A stretch of 64,000 nucleotides of DNA. It comes from CAVRUH01 sp963822595 (GTDB taxonomy: Bacteria; Chlamydiota; Chlamydiia; Chlamydiales; Waddliaceae). Shown one piece after another: positions 26,079-34,384 of the stretch; position 1 is the stretch's first letter; every line of letters begins with the position of its first letter. Below the pieces are notes generated by a model. It saw only the letters and a program-made list of their open reading frames with translations, had not been told where the DNA came from and searched no databases. The stretch lies in NCBI GenBank assembly GCA_963822595.1, contig CAWGIG010000001.1, positions 1,240,001 through 1,304,000 of the forward strand, in the 5' to 3' direction. A program made the translations under genes and the position numbers.

Positions 26079-29000
26079 TCAACAAAGGTCTTTAGATACG
26101 AGGATGGCGACATCGATTTCTTTGGTAATGTCGTCTTTCCTAAAAAACAAATTTCGATTTAGTTTAAAAAGATCTATGAAGTATTGATAACATATTTTTA
26201 GTTGTTGCCTGTCCTGTTGAATGAGTAACTTTTGTATATTCTTGAGTATATCAACAGCGCCTTGAAGACGGTTAATACTCAGGCAATCAACAAGAAGATG
26301 AATCGTTGCGGGTATTTTGTATTGCTTGACAAACTTTGGATTAATTAACTTTTTTGTTAAGAACTTTTCTTCCAACTCATAGCAAATAATCCACTTCATA
26401 ATTCTTTCATCTAAAAAATATTTGTTTTGTAAACAAGATTCAAGCAACGTGCTGACTTTCTTTCTCAGAGTAGCTTCATCCACCTTAGGACTAAATAACT
26501 CCATAAAAATAAAATCATTAAAAATTTTGCTTACATTGGCATCTGAGATTCTCTTTTGCGCTTTTAAAGTGAGTAGGATTTCTGAGATGGTACTGCATAT
26601 TAATTCAGATAATTCAACTGTATTTGGGTCGCAGGAGATCAATTGAGTAATCAAAGTCACGTTATGGGTATCTTCACATCCAAAAATATATAAGAGTTTG
26701 CGCATTAAATCGAGATCTTGAGCGGGATTATATTCCTTCTTGAGGAATTCGATGTAATGGATAATTGCCAAATTCATACATGTGTTTTTTACAACGGATT
26801 TGTTATTTAAGCGGCAATGAATTAAAGCGAAAAATTGTAATACATCTCCGTGAAGAATGCGTTTAACAGGAGAGAATGACAGTGTTAACCTTGTTTCGAT
26901 ATATCTTTCCCAGAAGGCATTGTAATCCTTTGTTTTTGTTCGTGATTTAAATTCTTCAGAATTTAAGAGCTTGTAGGAGAAGCATGTATCGGAATAGGAT
27001 CCGAAATCAATGAAAAGCGGCATTGCTTCTTTGAAAAGCTCCCATGTTTTCTCTTTGTTTTGGCAATCTGTTGAATAGTGTTGTATTTTTGTCAGAAACC
27101 CTTGGAGGTAATTGTAAAATAACATAGCTTCGTTATCACAGGAATCAAGGCCACGTTGGAAGTTCGTTCGTATATCTTCATATTCTTTAGATCTGCTCTT
27201 CATCGATTTTACAGCTTTGATCGTCAAATCGATAAGTTTTCCTTTCGATGACAAATCTTGAATTTCATCAGATCTTTTTACAACGATCATAAAGATAAGA
27301 AATAATCCATCTAAGTTTGCTACACTCAAGATGGCTTCAATAATTAAGAGGTCTAGTTCTATTTCGGGTGGTTTTTTGGTGATAGTGCTAAGGAGTTCAT
27401 GGAGTTTAAAAATCCTGTATCCAAACACCATAGATTCAGTTTTCTTAGGAAAACGTTCCAAAACGATTCTTAAAAGAACTGCCAGAATTTCACCTTTTTC
27501 CTGAAGGCTACTTGGTGCATTTAAAAATACCTTTCTTTCATTTGAGTTTTCATCCAATAACTTGTCAATGAGATCATAAATGATTTGATTCTTATGTAAA
27601 TAAGCGGTTTCTAATGTTTTAGTCCAACAAACTCCTTCACAATACTCTCCAAACTCAAAAATAAGGGGAAGAGTCAATAACCGAATTTCCTTATCCTTTG
27701 AGGTATAGGCTTTGAGAAACACCTTATTCCAGATTTCAGGTTTTGAAATTTTATATTTTTTAAGGAGTTGAACGGATAGTTTTAGGGATGCTTCTTTTTT
27801 TGAAATATTTCTACTGATAGCATAGGCCTGGTCCTGGAATTCCTCTGAAAAACCTTCCCCATAAATCTCTGGAACATCATTGAGGAAAAATTCAGCTGAT
27901 GTGAGAGGGTCTCCTTTTAAGCTATTGCGTATCTCTTTGATAAGTAAAGCCAAATCCCCTTTAGTATCTTCAGGAACATTTTTTACGAGCTTTATTCCTT
28001 TCAATATGAATTGAATGTCCTCTTCCTGTTTTAAAAGCTCTCTTAAAGACCAGATGAGATCCTGTTGATTTTTGAAGGGTATTGGGAGTTTTTGCATGAG
28101 GGCTGCAAAATCGTATAAATCTTTAGGCAGATCATGGCCTCTGAGGTATTCACAGATCTTTTTGGAACAGTTGTTCAAGCGTTCAATTAAGGAGGTCGTT
28201 AACAAAATTTGATCTTTTTGTAACTTACTCAAAGAAGAAATAATCAATTGGCAACACTCTAACTTGATTTCAGGTTTATCCGGGAATTCGGTTCGGATAA
28301 AACAAATCGTGAGCATAATTTCAAGAAGTTCCTCCAATCGATTAAATGAGATTTCGTGATCCATGGAGATAGTCTTCTGAAAGCATTCTTTAGTCAGTTC
28401 GAAATCGCAAAAGAAAGGGGAACTTCTATGAGTAAGAACTTGTTGGCTTAACGGGAGATTTGCTTGAATTAACGATTTGATTTTTTCTCGACACGCGGTT
28501 TTGAGGTAGATTTTACCTTCCGGAGTGGCTTTCAATGCATGGGTGATTTTGAAAAATAGACTGACGTCGAAATCTATCAAGCAATCAAAGACATTCATCG
28601 CTGAAAAGGGGTCTTGGGGCAAGAAATTGTTTATAAGGAGAATGCGAGTATGGGCATTATAAGCATTTTGATTTTGCGAAAACAAACTGCTGGCTAATCT
28701 ACAAAGCGAAGGTTCGTGTGTTTCTGCAAGAGCAACCATCCATCGAGTTCTAAATTCTAAAATAGAAAACTCTTTTGCTCTAGAAAAGGTGCCAGAATAA
28801 ATAGGAAATAACTGTTCAAGCATTGAGAAAAAGTATGTTTGTACAGGATTATTTCTATTGGATTCCATGAAATCGGGAAGTTTAGAACATATTTCCAATA
28901 AAAAATTCGGATCAGATTCTATACTTTGCAGGACCGCTTGAATCGGTAATCCTACAGAATTCGAAAGAATTTTTTCTTTAAGACGCCCTATATTTAATTG

Positions 29001-30443
29001 GAGCATCTTACCGTATTTTACAATTTGAGAGTTCCTCTGAACACATATTTTTGGGGTCCAAGCTTGAAGAAGAATTAGAAATATTTTCTCGACGTTTACT
29101 AGACTTATGTCATCTAATGCCTTCTCAATCTGAAAGGGTAGAAGAAGATAGTTGTCATCGATGCGTATCTGTATCCAATATTCTTGATGATGCCTGACAA
29201 GTTTAACGCTATTGTCACTGCTATGTAGGTGAAGGAGAGCAAGCACCTGCATGCAACTAACGACAACATGAAAATCAACATGCTCTTCCTTAATCAATTT
29301 TTTTATTGCCCAAAGAAGGTCTTCTTTTACATGAGATTCCTTTTTTGGCAAGGCGTCCCAAAGTGTTTTGATAATAACAAAATTTGAATCGAGTGAAACA
29401 CTTGAATTAAAGAGGAGGGCAATCGCTGCAGAATTGTTATTTACGTGATGGTTTTTGAGGCATCTTTGAAGTAAATCGTAAGGATGATGCGGTAAACTAG
29501 TCTGGAGCATGCAATTTTCAGCTAGAGTTTGGGGGGAAGTGTAGCCTCGAGTATAGTAGGACATGAGCATCGGCCAGCCCATTTGTTCGACTTCTTCAGG
29601 TTTATCTATGTGTACCATACCGGTAAGTAAATCGATGATGGGTTGTAGGCCATGATCACTTACACAAAGAATAGTTGCCGTTTTTCCCATGACCAAAGAA
29701 TTAATGACGATGCGGATGGAGTCATGGACAAAGAGAGATCTTCTTTTAAGTTCTTTTATGACCATAAGTTCGAAATCTAGATTTTCATTTCCACGAAAGG
29801 TAATGATTCCATATTGATTATTGCCATCACAATGATAAAATTTCTTTTTTGTTATCTTTTCTGCTTCAATAAAATCATCTCCCATCCTTTCTTTCACTAA
29901 GTCATATATCCCTCGGCTCAATCTGTAAGTATAGTCATCGCTGATCTTTAGAACGGTGCAGCGGATATCACAATCGGGTGGAATGGGTGCTGGGGGAATT
30001 ACAATTTTTTCAGGATGTGAAATACCTAGCCTTTCCAAAGCGGAAAATATGAAGGTCGGTTGGCTTAGGATTAATTTTCTTAAATATCCTCCAATGATCT
30101 CGATCTTTCCGCTGAAATTGGTGCTATTGAGTAAATATTGGAGAACACTATGGAGTGTGGGGGCTGAACTTGATCCGGATACTATGGGTAATCCAAGAAG
30201 TTTTTTAACCTCATCTTCAAAGGATTGATCCAGCCAAGGCAGGGAAATATTGGCAAATTTCGGAGTGAGTTTTCCATCAATATCAATGATCCCTTCACTA
30301 TATAGATAATTAAAGTTAACCGCGTGGACTGTTTCTAAGGGAAAAACTACAGCAGGTGTTCCAGCAGGAGAAGTATCTGCCTCGATTTTTTCTAAAACAG
30401 TCAAACTATTTGGATAATTAACACTATTTATTAATGGCTGCAT
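26079..30443 (-). CDS. 1454-residue helical-repeat protein, weak nucleotidyltransferase-like N-terminus
   Basis: I do not recognise a named family. Residues about 110-260 show IIGGYLRKLIL (116-126), PPDCDIRCTVL with D157 and D159, and later LDFELMVIKELKRR. This is the order seen in poly(A) polymerase/CCA-type nucleotidyltransferase heads (GG, DxD, third acid, RR), although the GG-to-DxD spacing is longer than usual. Residues about 300-1454 are leucine-rich helix pairs resembling HEAT/ARM repeats. No signal peptide or membrane segment. It could be a giant cytoplasmic protein or a secreted effector. The start lacks a good ribosome site. Confidence 0.7.
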   Translation of the reverse strand: MQPLINSVNYPNSLTVLEKIEADTSPAGTPAVVFPLETVHAVNFNYLYSEGIIDIDGKLTPKFANISLPWLDQSFEDEVKKLLGLPIVSGSSSAPTLHSVLQYLLNSTNFSGKIEIIGGYLRKLILSQPTFIFSALERLGISHPEKIVIPPAPIPPDCDIRCTVLKISDDYTYRLSRGIYDLVKERMGDDFIEAEKITKKKFYHCDGNNQYGIITFRGNENLDFELMVIKELKRRSLFVHDSIRIVINSLVMGKTATILCVSDHGLQPIIDLLTGMVHIDKPEEVEQMGWPMLMSYYTRGYTSPQTLAENCMLQTSLPHHPYDLLQRCLKNHHVNNNSAAIALLFNSSVSLDSNFVIIKTLWDALPKKESHVKEDLLWAIKKLIKEEHVDFHVVVSCMQVLALLHLHSSDNSVKLVRHHQEYWIQIRIDDNYLLLPFQIEKALDDISLVNVEKIFLILLQAWTPKICVQRNSQIVKYGKMLQLNIGRLKEKILSNSVGLPIQAVLQSIESDPNFLLEICSKLPDFMESNRNNPVQTYFFSMLEQLFPIYSGTFSRAKEFSILEFRTRWMVALAETHEPSLCRLASSLFSQNQNAYNAHTRILLINNFLPQDPFSAMNVFDCLIDFDVSLFFKITHALKATPEGKIYLKTACREKIKSLIQANLPLSQQVLTHRSSPFFCDFELTKECFQKTISMDHEISFNRLEELLEIMLTICFIRTEFPDKPEIKLECCQLIISSLSKLQKDQILLTTSLIERLNNCSKKICEYLRGHDLPKDLYDFAALMQKLPIPFKNQQDLIWSLRELLKQEEDIQFILKGIKLVKNVPEDTKGDLALLIKEIRNSLKGDPLTSAEFFLNDVPEIYGEGFSEEFQDQAYAISRNISKKEASLKLSVQLLKKYKISKPEIWNKVFLKAYTSKDKEIRLLTLPLIFEFGEYCEGVCWTKTLETAYLHKNQIIYDLIDKLLDENSNERKVFLNAPSSLQEKGEILAVLLRIVLERFPKKTESMVFGYRIFKLHELLSTITKKPPEIELDLLIIEAILSVANLDGLFLIFMIVVKRSDEIQDLSSKGKLIDLTIKAVKSMKSRSKEYEDIRTNFQRGLDSCDNEAMLFYNYLQGFLTKIQHYSTDCQNKEKTWELFKEAMPLFIDFGSYSDTCFSYKLLNSEEFKSRTKTKDYNAFWERYIETRLTLSFSPVKRILHGDVLQFFALIHCRLNNKSVVKNTCMNLAIIHYIEFLKKEYNPAQDLDLMRKLLYIFGCEDTHNVTLITQLISCDPNTVELSELICSTISEILLTLKAQKRISDANVSKIFNDFIFMELFSPKVDEATLRKKVSTLLESCLQNKYFLDERIMKWIICYELEEKFLTKKLINPKFVKQYKIPATIHLLVDCLSINRLQGAVDILKNIQKLLIQQDRQQLKICYQYFIDLFKLNRNLFFRKDDITKEIDVAILVSKDLC

Positions 30444-30510
30444 AATTAAATTATAAAAATTGTGATGCGTATATTATACAGAAATAGATCTTAATATGTA
30501 AGATTTATTT

Positions 30511-30703
30511 AGCCGCGAAGAGACGAAGAAGCTCATCTACCCCGTTAGCCGCGAAGAAACGAAGAAAACGAAGGACACGCGAAGACAAGAAAAAAATTTA
30601 GAAATACAGAAAAATTCCTTTTTTTTTCATAAATCTTCGCGTGTCCTTCGTTTTCTTCGTTTCTTCGTTGCTAACGGGCTATATGAGCTTCCTCGTCTCT
30701 TCG
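30511..30703. repeat. HP-E palindrome
   Basis: The left arm is purine-rich with iterated CGAAGA words (GCCGCGAAGAAACGAAG, AACGAAGGACACGCGAAGA). The right arm, from about 30635, carries the complements in reverse order, ending CGTCTCTTCG. It fills most of the 322-nt divergent gap between the 1454-residue gene and dksA. The outer arms contain a few mismatches and small bulges. Confidence 0.82.
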
Positions 30704-30765
30704 TTTTTATCATTTGCAAAGATATTCAAATTTTGAGACAATAAATATAGAACAGGAGAAAAAAC

Positions 30766-31131
30766 ATGGGTCTCAAACCAAACGAAATCGAGAAATACAA
30801 GAAAAGACTAGAGGAAATGCGTTCCCAGCTGTCTAGATCCATTAAAGGCTCGACCGAACAGGTTAAAAGCGCTGACGATATGATGGCCTATTCCCAGCAC
30901 CAAGCTGACCAAGGAACCGATGACTTTGATCGTTCTATCAACCTCGAATTGATGAGCCATGATTTTGATCTTATCCGTCAAATTGAAAGAGCCTTAGAGA
31001 AAATTAATGATAATACCTACGGCATTTGCGATATCACAGGCAAAGAAATTCCTAAAAAAAGATTGGATGCCATGCCCTACGCCAGTATGACTGTAGAAGC
31101 TCAAGAACAAATTGAAAAGGGTCTGATTTAA
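30766..31131 (+). CDS. dksA: DksA/TraR family RNA polymerase-binding regulator
   Basis: A 121-residue DksA-like protein with an N-terminal coiled coil (residues about 5-85) and a C-terminal globular tip. DksA enters the RNA polymerase secondary channel to modulate initiation. The motif YGICDITGKEIPKKRLDAMPYA matches the DksA zinc-finger region, but only Cys88 of the four zinc cysteines remains, so it probably does not bind zinc as classical DksA does. Coiled-coil-tip acids are seen in HQADQGTDDFD. AGGAG precedes the ATG. It is followed by lspA, as I recall for Chlamydia. Confidence 0.9.
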   Translation: MGLKPNEIEKYKKRLEEMRSQLSRSIKGSTEQVKSADDMMAYSQHQADQGTDDFDRSINLELMSHDFDLIRQIERALEKINDNTYGICDITGKEIPKKRLDAMPYASMTVEAQEQIEKGLI

Positions 31132-31141
31132 ATCTCGATAA

Positions 31142-31642
31142 ATGGCAAAAAAGTCGCGTTTTTCTTATTTACCCCTAATAATTGCAGTCATCGTACTCGT
31201 TCTCGATTTTGGATCCAAGTTCCTTGTAAAGAAATACATAGAACCTTCAAATGGTCATAGTCTCTGGTATCCCTATAACGGAATAGGGGTATTTAAGAAC
31301 TTTCTAGGGATAGAATTCTCCATCAACCACGCTACCAACCGCGGTGCGGCTTGGGGGATGCTCTCGGATTATCAAACCCTTTTATTGATTTTTAGACTTA
31401 TCATGGTCGGATTGATCATTAATTATCTCCTCTTTTTCAATAAAAACAAAAAGATCGTGATCCCTTTGAGCTTGGTAGCCGCCGGAGCCTTCGGGAATAT
31501 CATGGATTATTATTTGTATGGGCATGTCATCGACATGTTTCATTTTGTGTTTTGGGGGTATGAATACCCTGTGTTTAACGTCGCAGATTCTGCAATTTTC
31601 ATCGGCATTTTTTGGATATTTTTGTCGTCCATGAGGAAATAA
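31142..31642 (+). CDS. lspA: Lipoprotein signal peptidase (signal peptidase II)
   Basis: Cleaves signal peptides of diacylglyceryl-modified prolipoproteins such as the PotD encoded here. A 166-residue inner-membrane protein with four helices. Conserved blocks are INHATNRGAAWGML, GAFGNIMDYYLYGHVIDM with the first catalytic Asp, and FNVADSAIFIG with the second catalytic Asp. The length is normal. It lies 10 nt after dksA and 4 nt before the next gene, in a compact operon. Confidence 0.95.
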   Translation: MAKKSRFSYLPLIIAVIVLVLDFGSKFLVKKYIEPSNGHSLWYPYNGIGVFKNFLGIEFSINHATNRGAAWGMLSDYQTLLLIFRLIMVGLIINYLLFFNKNKKIVIPLSLVAAGAFGNIMDYYLYGHVIDMFHFVFWGYEYPVFNVADSAIFIGIFWIFLSSMRK

Positions 31643-31646
31643 AGAA

Positions 31647-32300
31647 ATGGAAGCTTCTAAGTGGCTGCAAGTTCAGGCTTTATTAGACATCGATGAAATG
31701 ACCCAGCTTTTTGAAGCTCTAGGTTCCTTTAAAATGTACAAGATTGGGACTCTGTTAAACAGGGATGAAACGGAGCTAACAAAAGATAAATTCCTCGACA
31801 CCTACCGCAACTATGTTTCTATTTTAAAGGAAGGAAAAGTTCCTCTAGAATTAGACTACCGCTCTGAATTTACATCTGTAATTACAGTCTCCCCTGACCT
31901 CATAGAAGTCGTTCCTGTTGAAGGAGGTAGACAGATCATTCGTGTTGTAAAACCGGTGATACAGATTCAAGTTCATCGTCTGGGATATTCGGTTATTGAG
32001 GAAAAATTTAGGCCCATGGTGAAAGGGAAAGAAAGCATTACTTGGGGAGTCCAATTTTCTTATCCGCAACTTTTCCAGGAAGCTGAAGAAGTTTATAAAG
32101 TCGATGAAAGTGAACTCTTTCCAAATACTCGCCTATTTCATATTCTTCAAAAGTGGATGCGTCAACAAACCATTCCAACTCCGTTTTTGGTGGATGGAAA
32201 AAAAATGAATGTGCCGATTAGATTGGGAAAAAATTGCTTTTCTTGGATTAATCGTCATCCTCAGTTGATAGAAAAAAATATTACCGTGGCGGTATCATGA
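31647..32300 (+). CDS. Conserved hypothetical protein
   Basis: A 217-residue soluble protein with no signal peptide or membrane segment. Sequence features are a helical N-terminus (KWLQVQALLDIDEMTQLFEAL), a beta-rich centre (SEFTSVITVSPDLIEVVPVEGG) and a C-terminal helix pair with KKMNVPIRLGKNCFSWI. I recognise no domain. It sits between lspA and cinA, overlapping cinA by 4 nt, so it is translated with them. Possibly a chlamydia-restricted protein; that is a guess from the absence of a familiar pattern. Confidence 0.75.
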   Translation: MEASKWLQVQALLDIDEMTQLFEALGSFKMYKIGTLLNRDETELTKDKFLDTYRNYVSILKEGKVPLELDYRSEFTSVITVSPDLIEVVPVEGGRQIIRVVKPVIQIQVHRLGYSVIEEKFRPMVKGKESITWGVQFSYPQLFQEAEEVYKVDESELFPNTRLFHILQKWMRQQTIPTPFLVDGKKMNVPIRLGKNCFSWINRHPQLIEKNITVAVS

Positions 32301-33439
32301 AGGTTGAATTAATCACTATTGGTAACGAGGTCCTTTCCGGGCATACAGTAAACACAAATGCAACCGTCATCGCCCAGGAACTGTTCAAAGAGGGCTATAA
32401 GCTTTCAAGAGAAACGACTATCGTTGATGAAGAGCTAGAAATTTCCCAAGCTATTCTGGCTGCTTTAGATAGAAGCGATTTCGTCATTACAACGGGCGGT
32501 CTTGGCCCAACTCTCGATGATATTTCGGGCTCTGTAGCAGAAAAAACACTCAAGTCCTCTCCGGAACTCCTTAAAAACAATTTAGGGTCTGCCCCCGGAC
32601 TGATATTTCGTCAGGGACAACATGCTTTAGCCATGCTTCCCGGGGTGCCCCATGAAATGAAGGCAATGCTTGTCGATTCTGTTATTCCTGTTATGAAAAA
32701 GAGTGCAAAGCTTGAGAAAAGGCCATTTCGACAAGTATTGTCGTTTACTACATTGTATGAAACAGCTGTCGACCCTCTTTTGAGAGATTTCAAAGAAAAA
32801 TATCCGGAATTAGAATTTGGTATTTATCCTTCTTTGGGATTGTTGCAAGTTCATTTGTATGTTTATGCCGATAGTCAAGAAAATGCCGATAGACTCATTG
32901 ATCCCGCAGCGCAAATACTCAAAGATAAATTTGCAGCAAACTATTATGAATCGGAGACAGGCAACATCGGACAATCCATTCAATCTTTGTTCACGCAAAA
33001 GGGTTGGACACTATCAGCTGCCGAATCCTGTACAGGAGGAAGTATTGCTTCTTATCTCACACAGATTTCCGGAGCATCAGCCTATTTTTTGGGGTCGGTG
33101 GTTTCCTATTCGAATGAAGCCAAAGAGAGCATTTTGGGAGTCTCTCCGCAAACCATTGAGAAATTCGGAGCGGTAAGCAAGGAGACAGTTACGGAGATGG
33201 TTTTAGGGGCGAGTAAAGTTTTTAAAAGTGATTTCAGCATCGCTGTGACGGGCATTGCCGGTCCCACGGGCGGCACCGAAGAAAAGCCTGTTGGAACAGT
33301 TTGGTTCGCTATTCACCGTAAGGGAAATGAACCTTTGGTGTGGAAAATCCAACGGAAGGGAAACAGAGAAATGATTATCACTGGCAGCAAGAACATCCTA
33401 TTAGGCAAACTTTACCATTATGCAAAAAATGAAATCTGA
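32297..33439 (+). CDS. cinA: CinA-like protein: MoaB-type domain plus NMN deamidase domain
   Basis: A 380-residue two-domain protein. Residues 1-160 form the MoaB/MogA-like domain with ELITIGNEVLSGHTVNTNA and FVITTGGLGPTLDD, which in CinA hydrolyses ADP-ribose-type nucleotides. Residues about 225-380 form the PncC domain with LSAAESCTGGSIASYLT, VVSYSNEAKESILGV, GAVSKETV and VTGIAGPTGGTEEKPVG, which deamidates nicotinamide mononucleotide for NAD salvage. It is a little shorter than many CinA proteins because of trimming after the first domain. Overlaps both neighbouring genes. Confidence 0.93.
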   Translation: MKVELITIGNEVLSGHTVNTNATVIAQELFKEGYKLSRETTIVDEELEISQAILAALDRSDFVITTGGLGPTLDDISGSVAEKTLKSSPELLKNNLGSAPGLIFRQGQHALAMLPGVPHEMKAMLVDSVIPVMKKSAKLEKRPFRQVLSFTTLYETAVDPLLRDFKEKYPELEFGIYPSLGLLQVHLYVYADSQENADRLIDPAAQILKDKFAANYYESETGNIGQSIQSLFTQKGWTLSAAESCTGGSIASYLTQISGASAYFLGSVVSYSNEAKESILGVSPQTIEKFGAVSKETVTEMVLGASKVFKSDFSIAVTGIAGPTGGTEEKPVGTVWFAIHRKGNEPLVWKIQRKGNREMIITGSKNILLGKLYHYAKNEI

Positions 33440-34232
33440 ACTCATTACAAGTTTACAAAATTCCCGCGTGAAGCAGGCTGTCCGTTTGCGCGACAGAGGT
33501 CCTCGCGATAAGAGCGATTTATTCCTGATTGAAGGATATCGTGAACTTATCCGCGCTGTGGATGCTTCCCGGCACATCGATATTTTATTTACCTGCCCTG
33601 AGCTCTTTCTCGGTGAAAACGAAGAAAAATTGATAAGAAGAATCGTTGATCAAGGTGGGTTGTTGTACACTTGTACAAAGGAAGTTTTCAGCAAAATATC
33701 TTATAGAGACCGTCCGGATGGGCTTTTGGCGATTGCTCCGCAGCATCATTTAAAGTTGGATGAAGTAAAATTGACGGATGTACCACTACTGATTGTTGCC
33801 GAAGCTATTGAGAAACCGGGAAATTTAGGAACGATCCTTAGATCGTCGGACGCTGTCGGCTGCGACGGGGTGATCGTATGTGATCGTTGTACGGATATTC
33901 ACAATCCAAACGTCGTTCGCGCGAGTGTGGGGACGTTGTTTACACTGCCTGTAGTTGAAGCATCTAGTGAAGAAACGCTTAAATGGTTAAGAGCTAAGGG
34001 AATTTGTATTTTGGCTGCCACGCCAAGTGCTGAGAAGGATTATACAGAGGTCGACATGACGGTGCCTTTGGCGATAGCTGTGGGAACGGAGCAGTTGGGA
34101 TTAACCGATTTATGGATGAAGCAGGCTGATTTGCAGGTGAGGATACCGATGTACGGAGTCGCTGATTCTCTTAATGTAGCAACAGCCACAACGCTGTTGT
34201 TGTACGAAGCTCGTAGGCAGCGTAAAACGTAG
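33420..34232 (+). CDS. TrmH/SpoU family RNA 2'-O-methyltransferase
   Basis: A 270-residue knotted (SPOUT) methyltransferase. The three SpoU motifs are present: EKPGNLGTILRSSDAVG (motif 1), AIAVGTEQLGL (motif 2) and IPMYGVADSLNVATATTLLL (motif 3). Residues 1-110 resemble the substrate-binding N-domain of RlmB/TsnR-like enzymes. The target is a ribose in rRNA or tRNA, not determined. It starts inside the 3' end of cinA and ends the dksA-lspA operon; the HP-A copy 2 palindrome follows. Confidence 0.9.
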   Translation: MQKMKSELITSLQNSRVKQAVRLRDRGPRDKSDLFLIEGYRELIRAVDASRHIDILFTCPELFLGENEEKLIRRIVDQGGLLYTCTKEVFSKISYRDRPDGLLAIAPQHHLKLDEVKLTDVPLLIVAEAIEKPGNLGTILRSSDAVGCDGVIVCDRCTDIHNPNVVRASVGTLFTLPVVEASSEETLKWLRAKGICILAATPSAEKDYTEVDMTVPLAIAVGTEQLGLTDLWMKQADLQVRIPMYGVADSLNVATATTLLLYEARRQRKT

Positions 34233-34244
34233 GGCCTAGTGGGA

Positions 34245-34384
34245 AATAACTAATAGATTTTACGCAAACAATTTTCAACGCAGAGACGGAGAGGTTCGCA
34301 GAGGCGCTGAGGAAGAAAAAAGAGAAGTTTTTCTTTCTCTCCGTCTCTGCGTTGAAAATTGTTTGCGTAAAATCTATAGTTATT
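34245..34384. repeat. HP-A palindrome copy 2
   Basis: Left arm AATAACTAATAGATTTTACG onward; right arm its complement ending AGTTATT. Both contain ACAATTTTCAACGCAGAGAC and GGAGAG. The left arm additionally carries GCAGAGGCGC, missing on the right. It lies between convergent genes and contains the stop codon of the membrane protein (34380). Confidence 0.87.

Noticed and set aside
30511..30703. tRNA or structured small RNA gene
   Set aside because: No cloverleaf, no T-loop or anticodon arm pattern; the structure is one long stem of repeated words.
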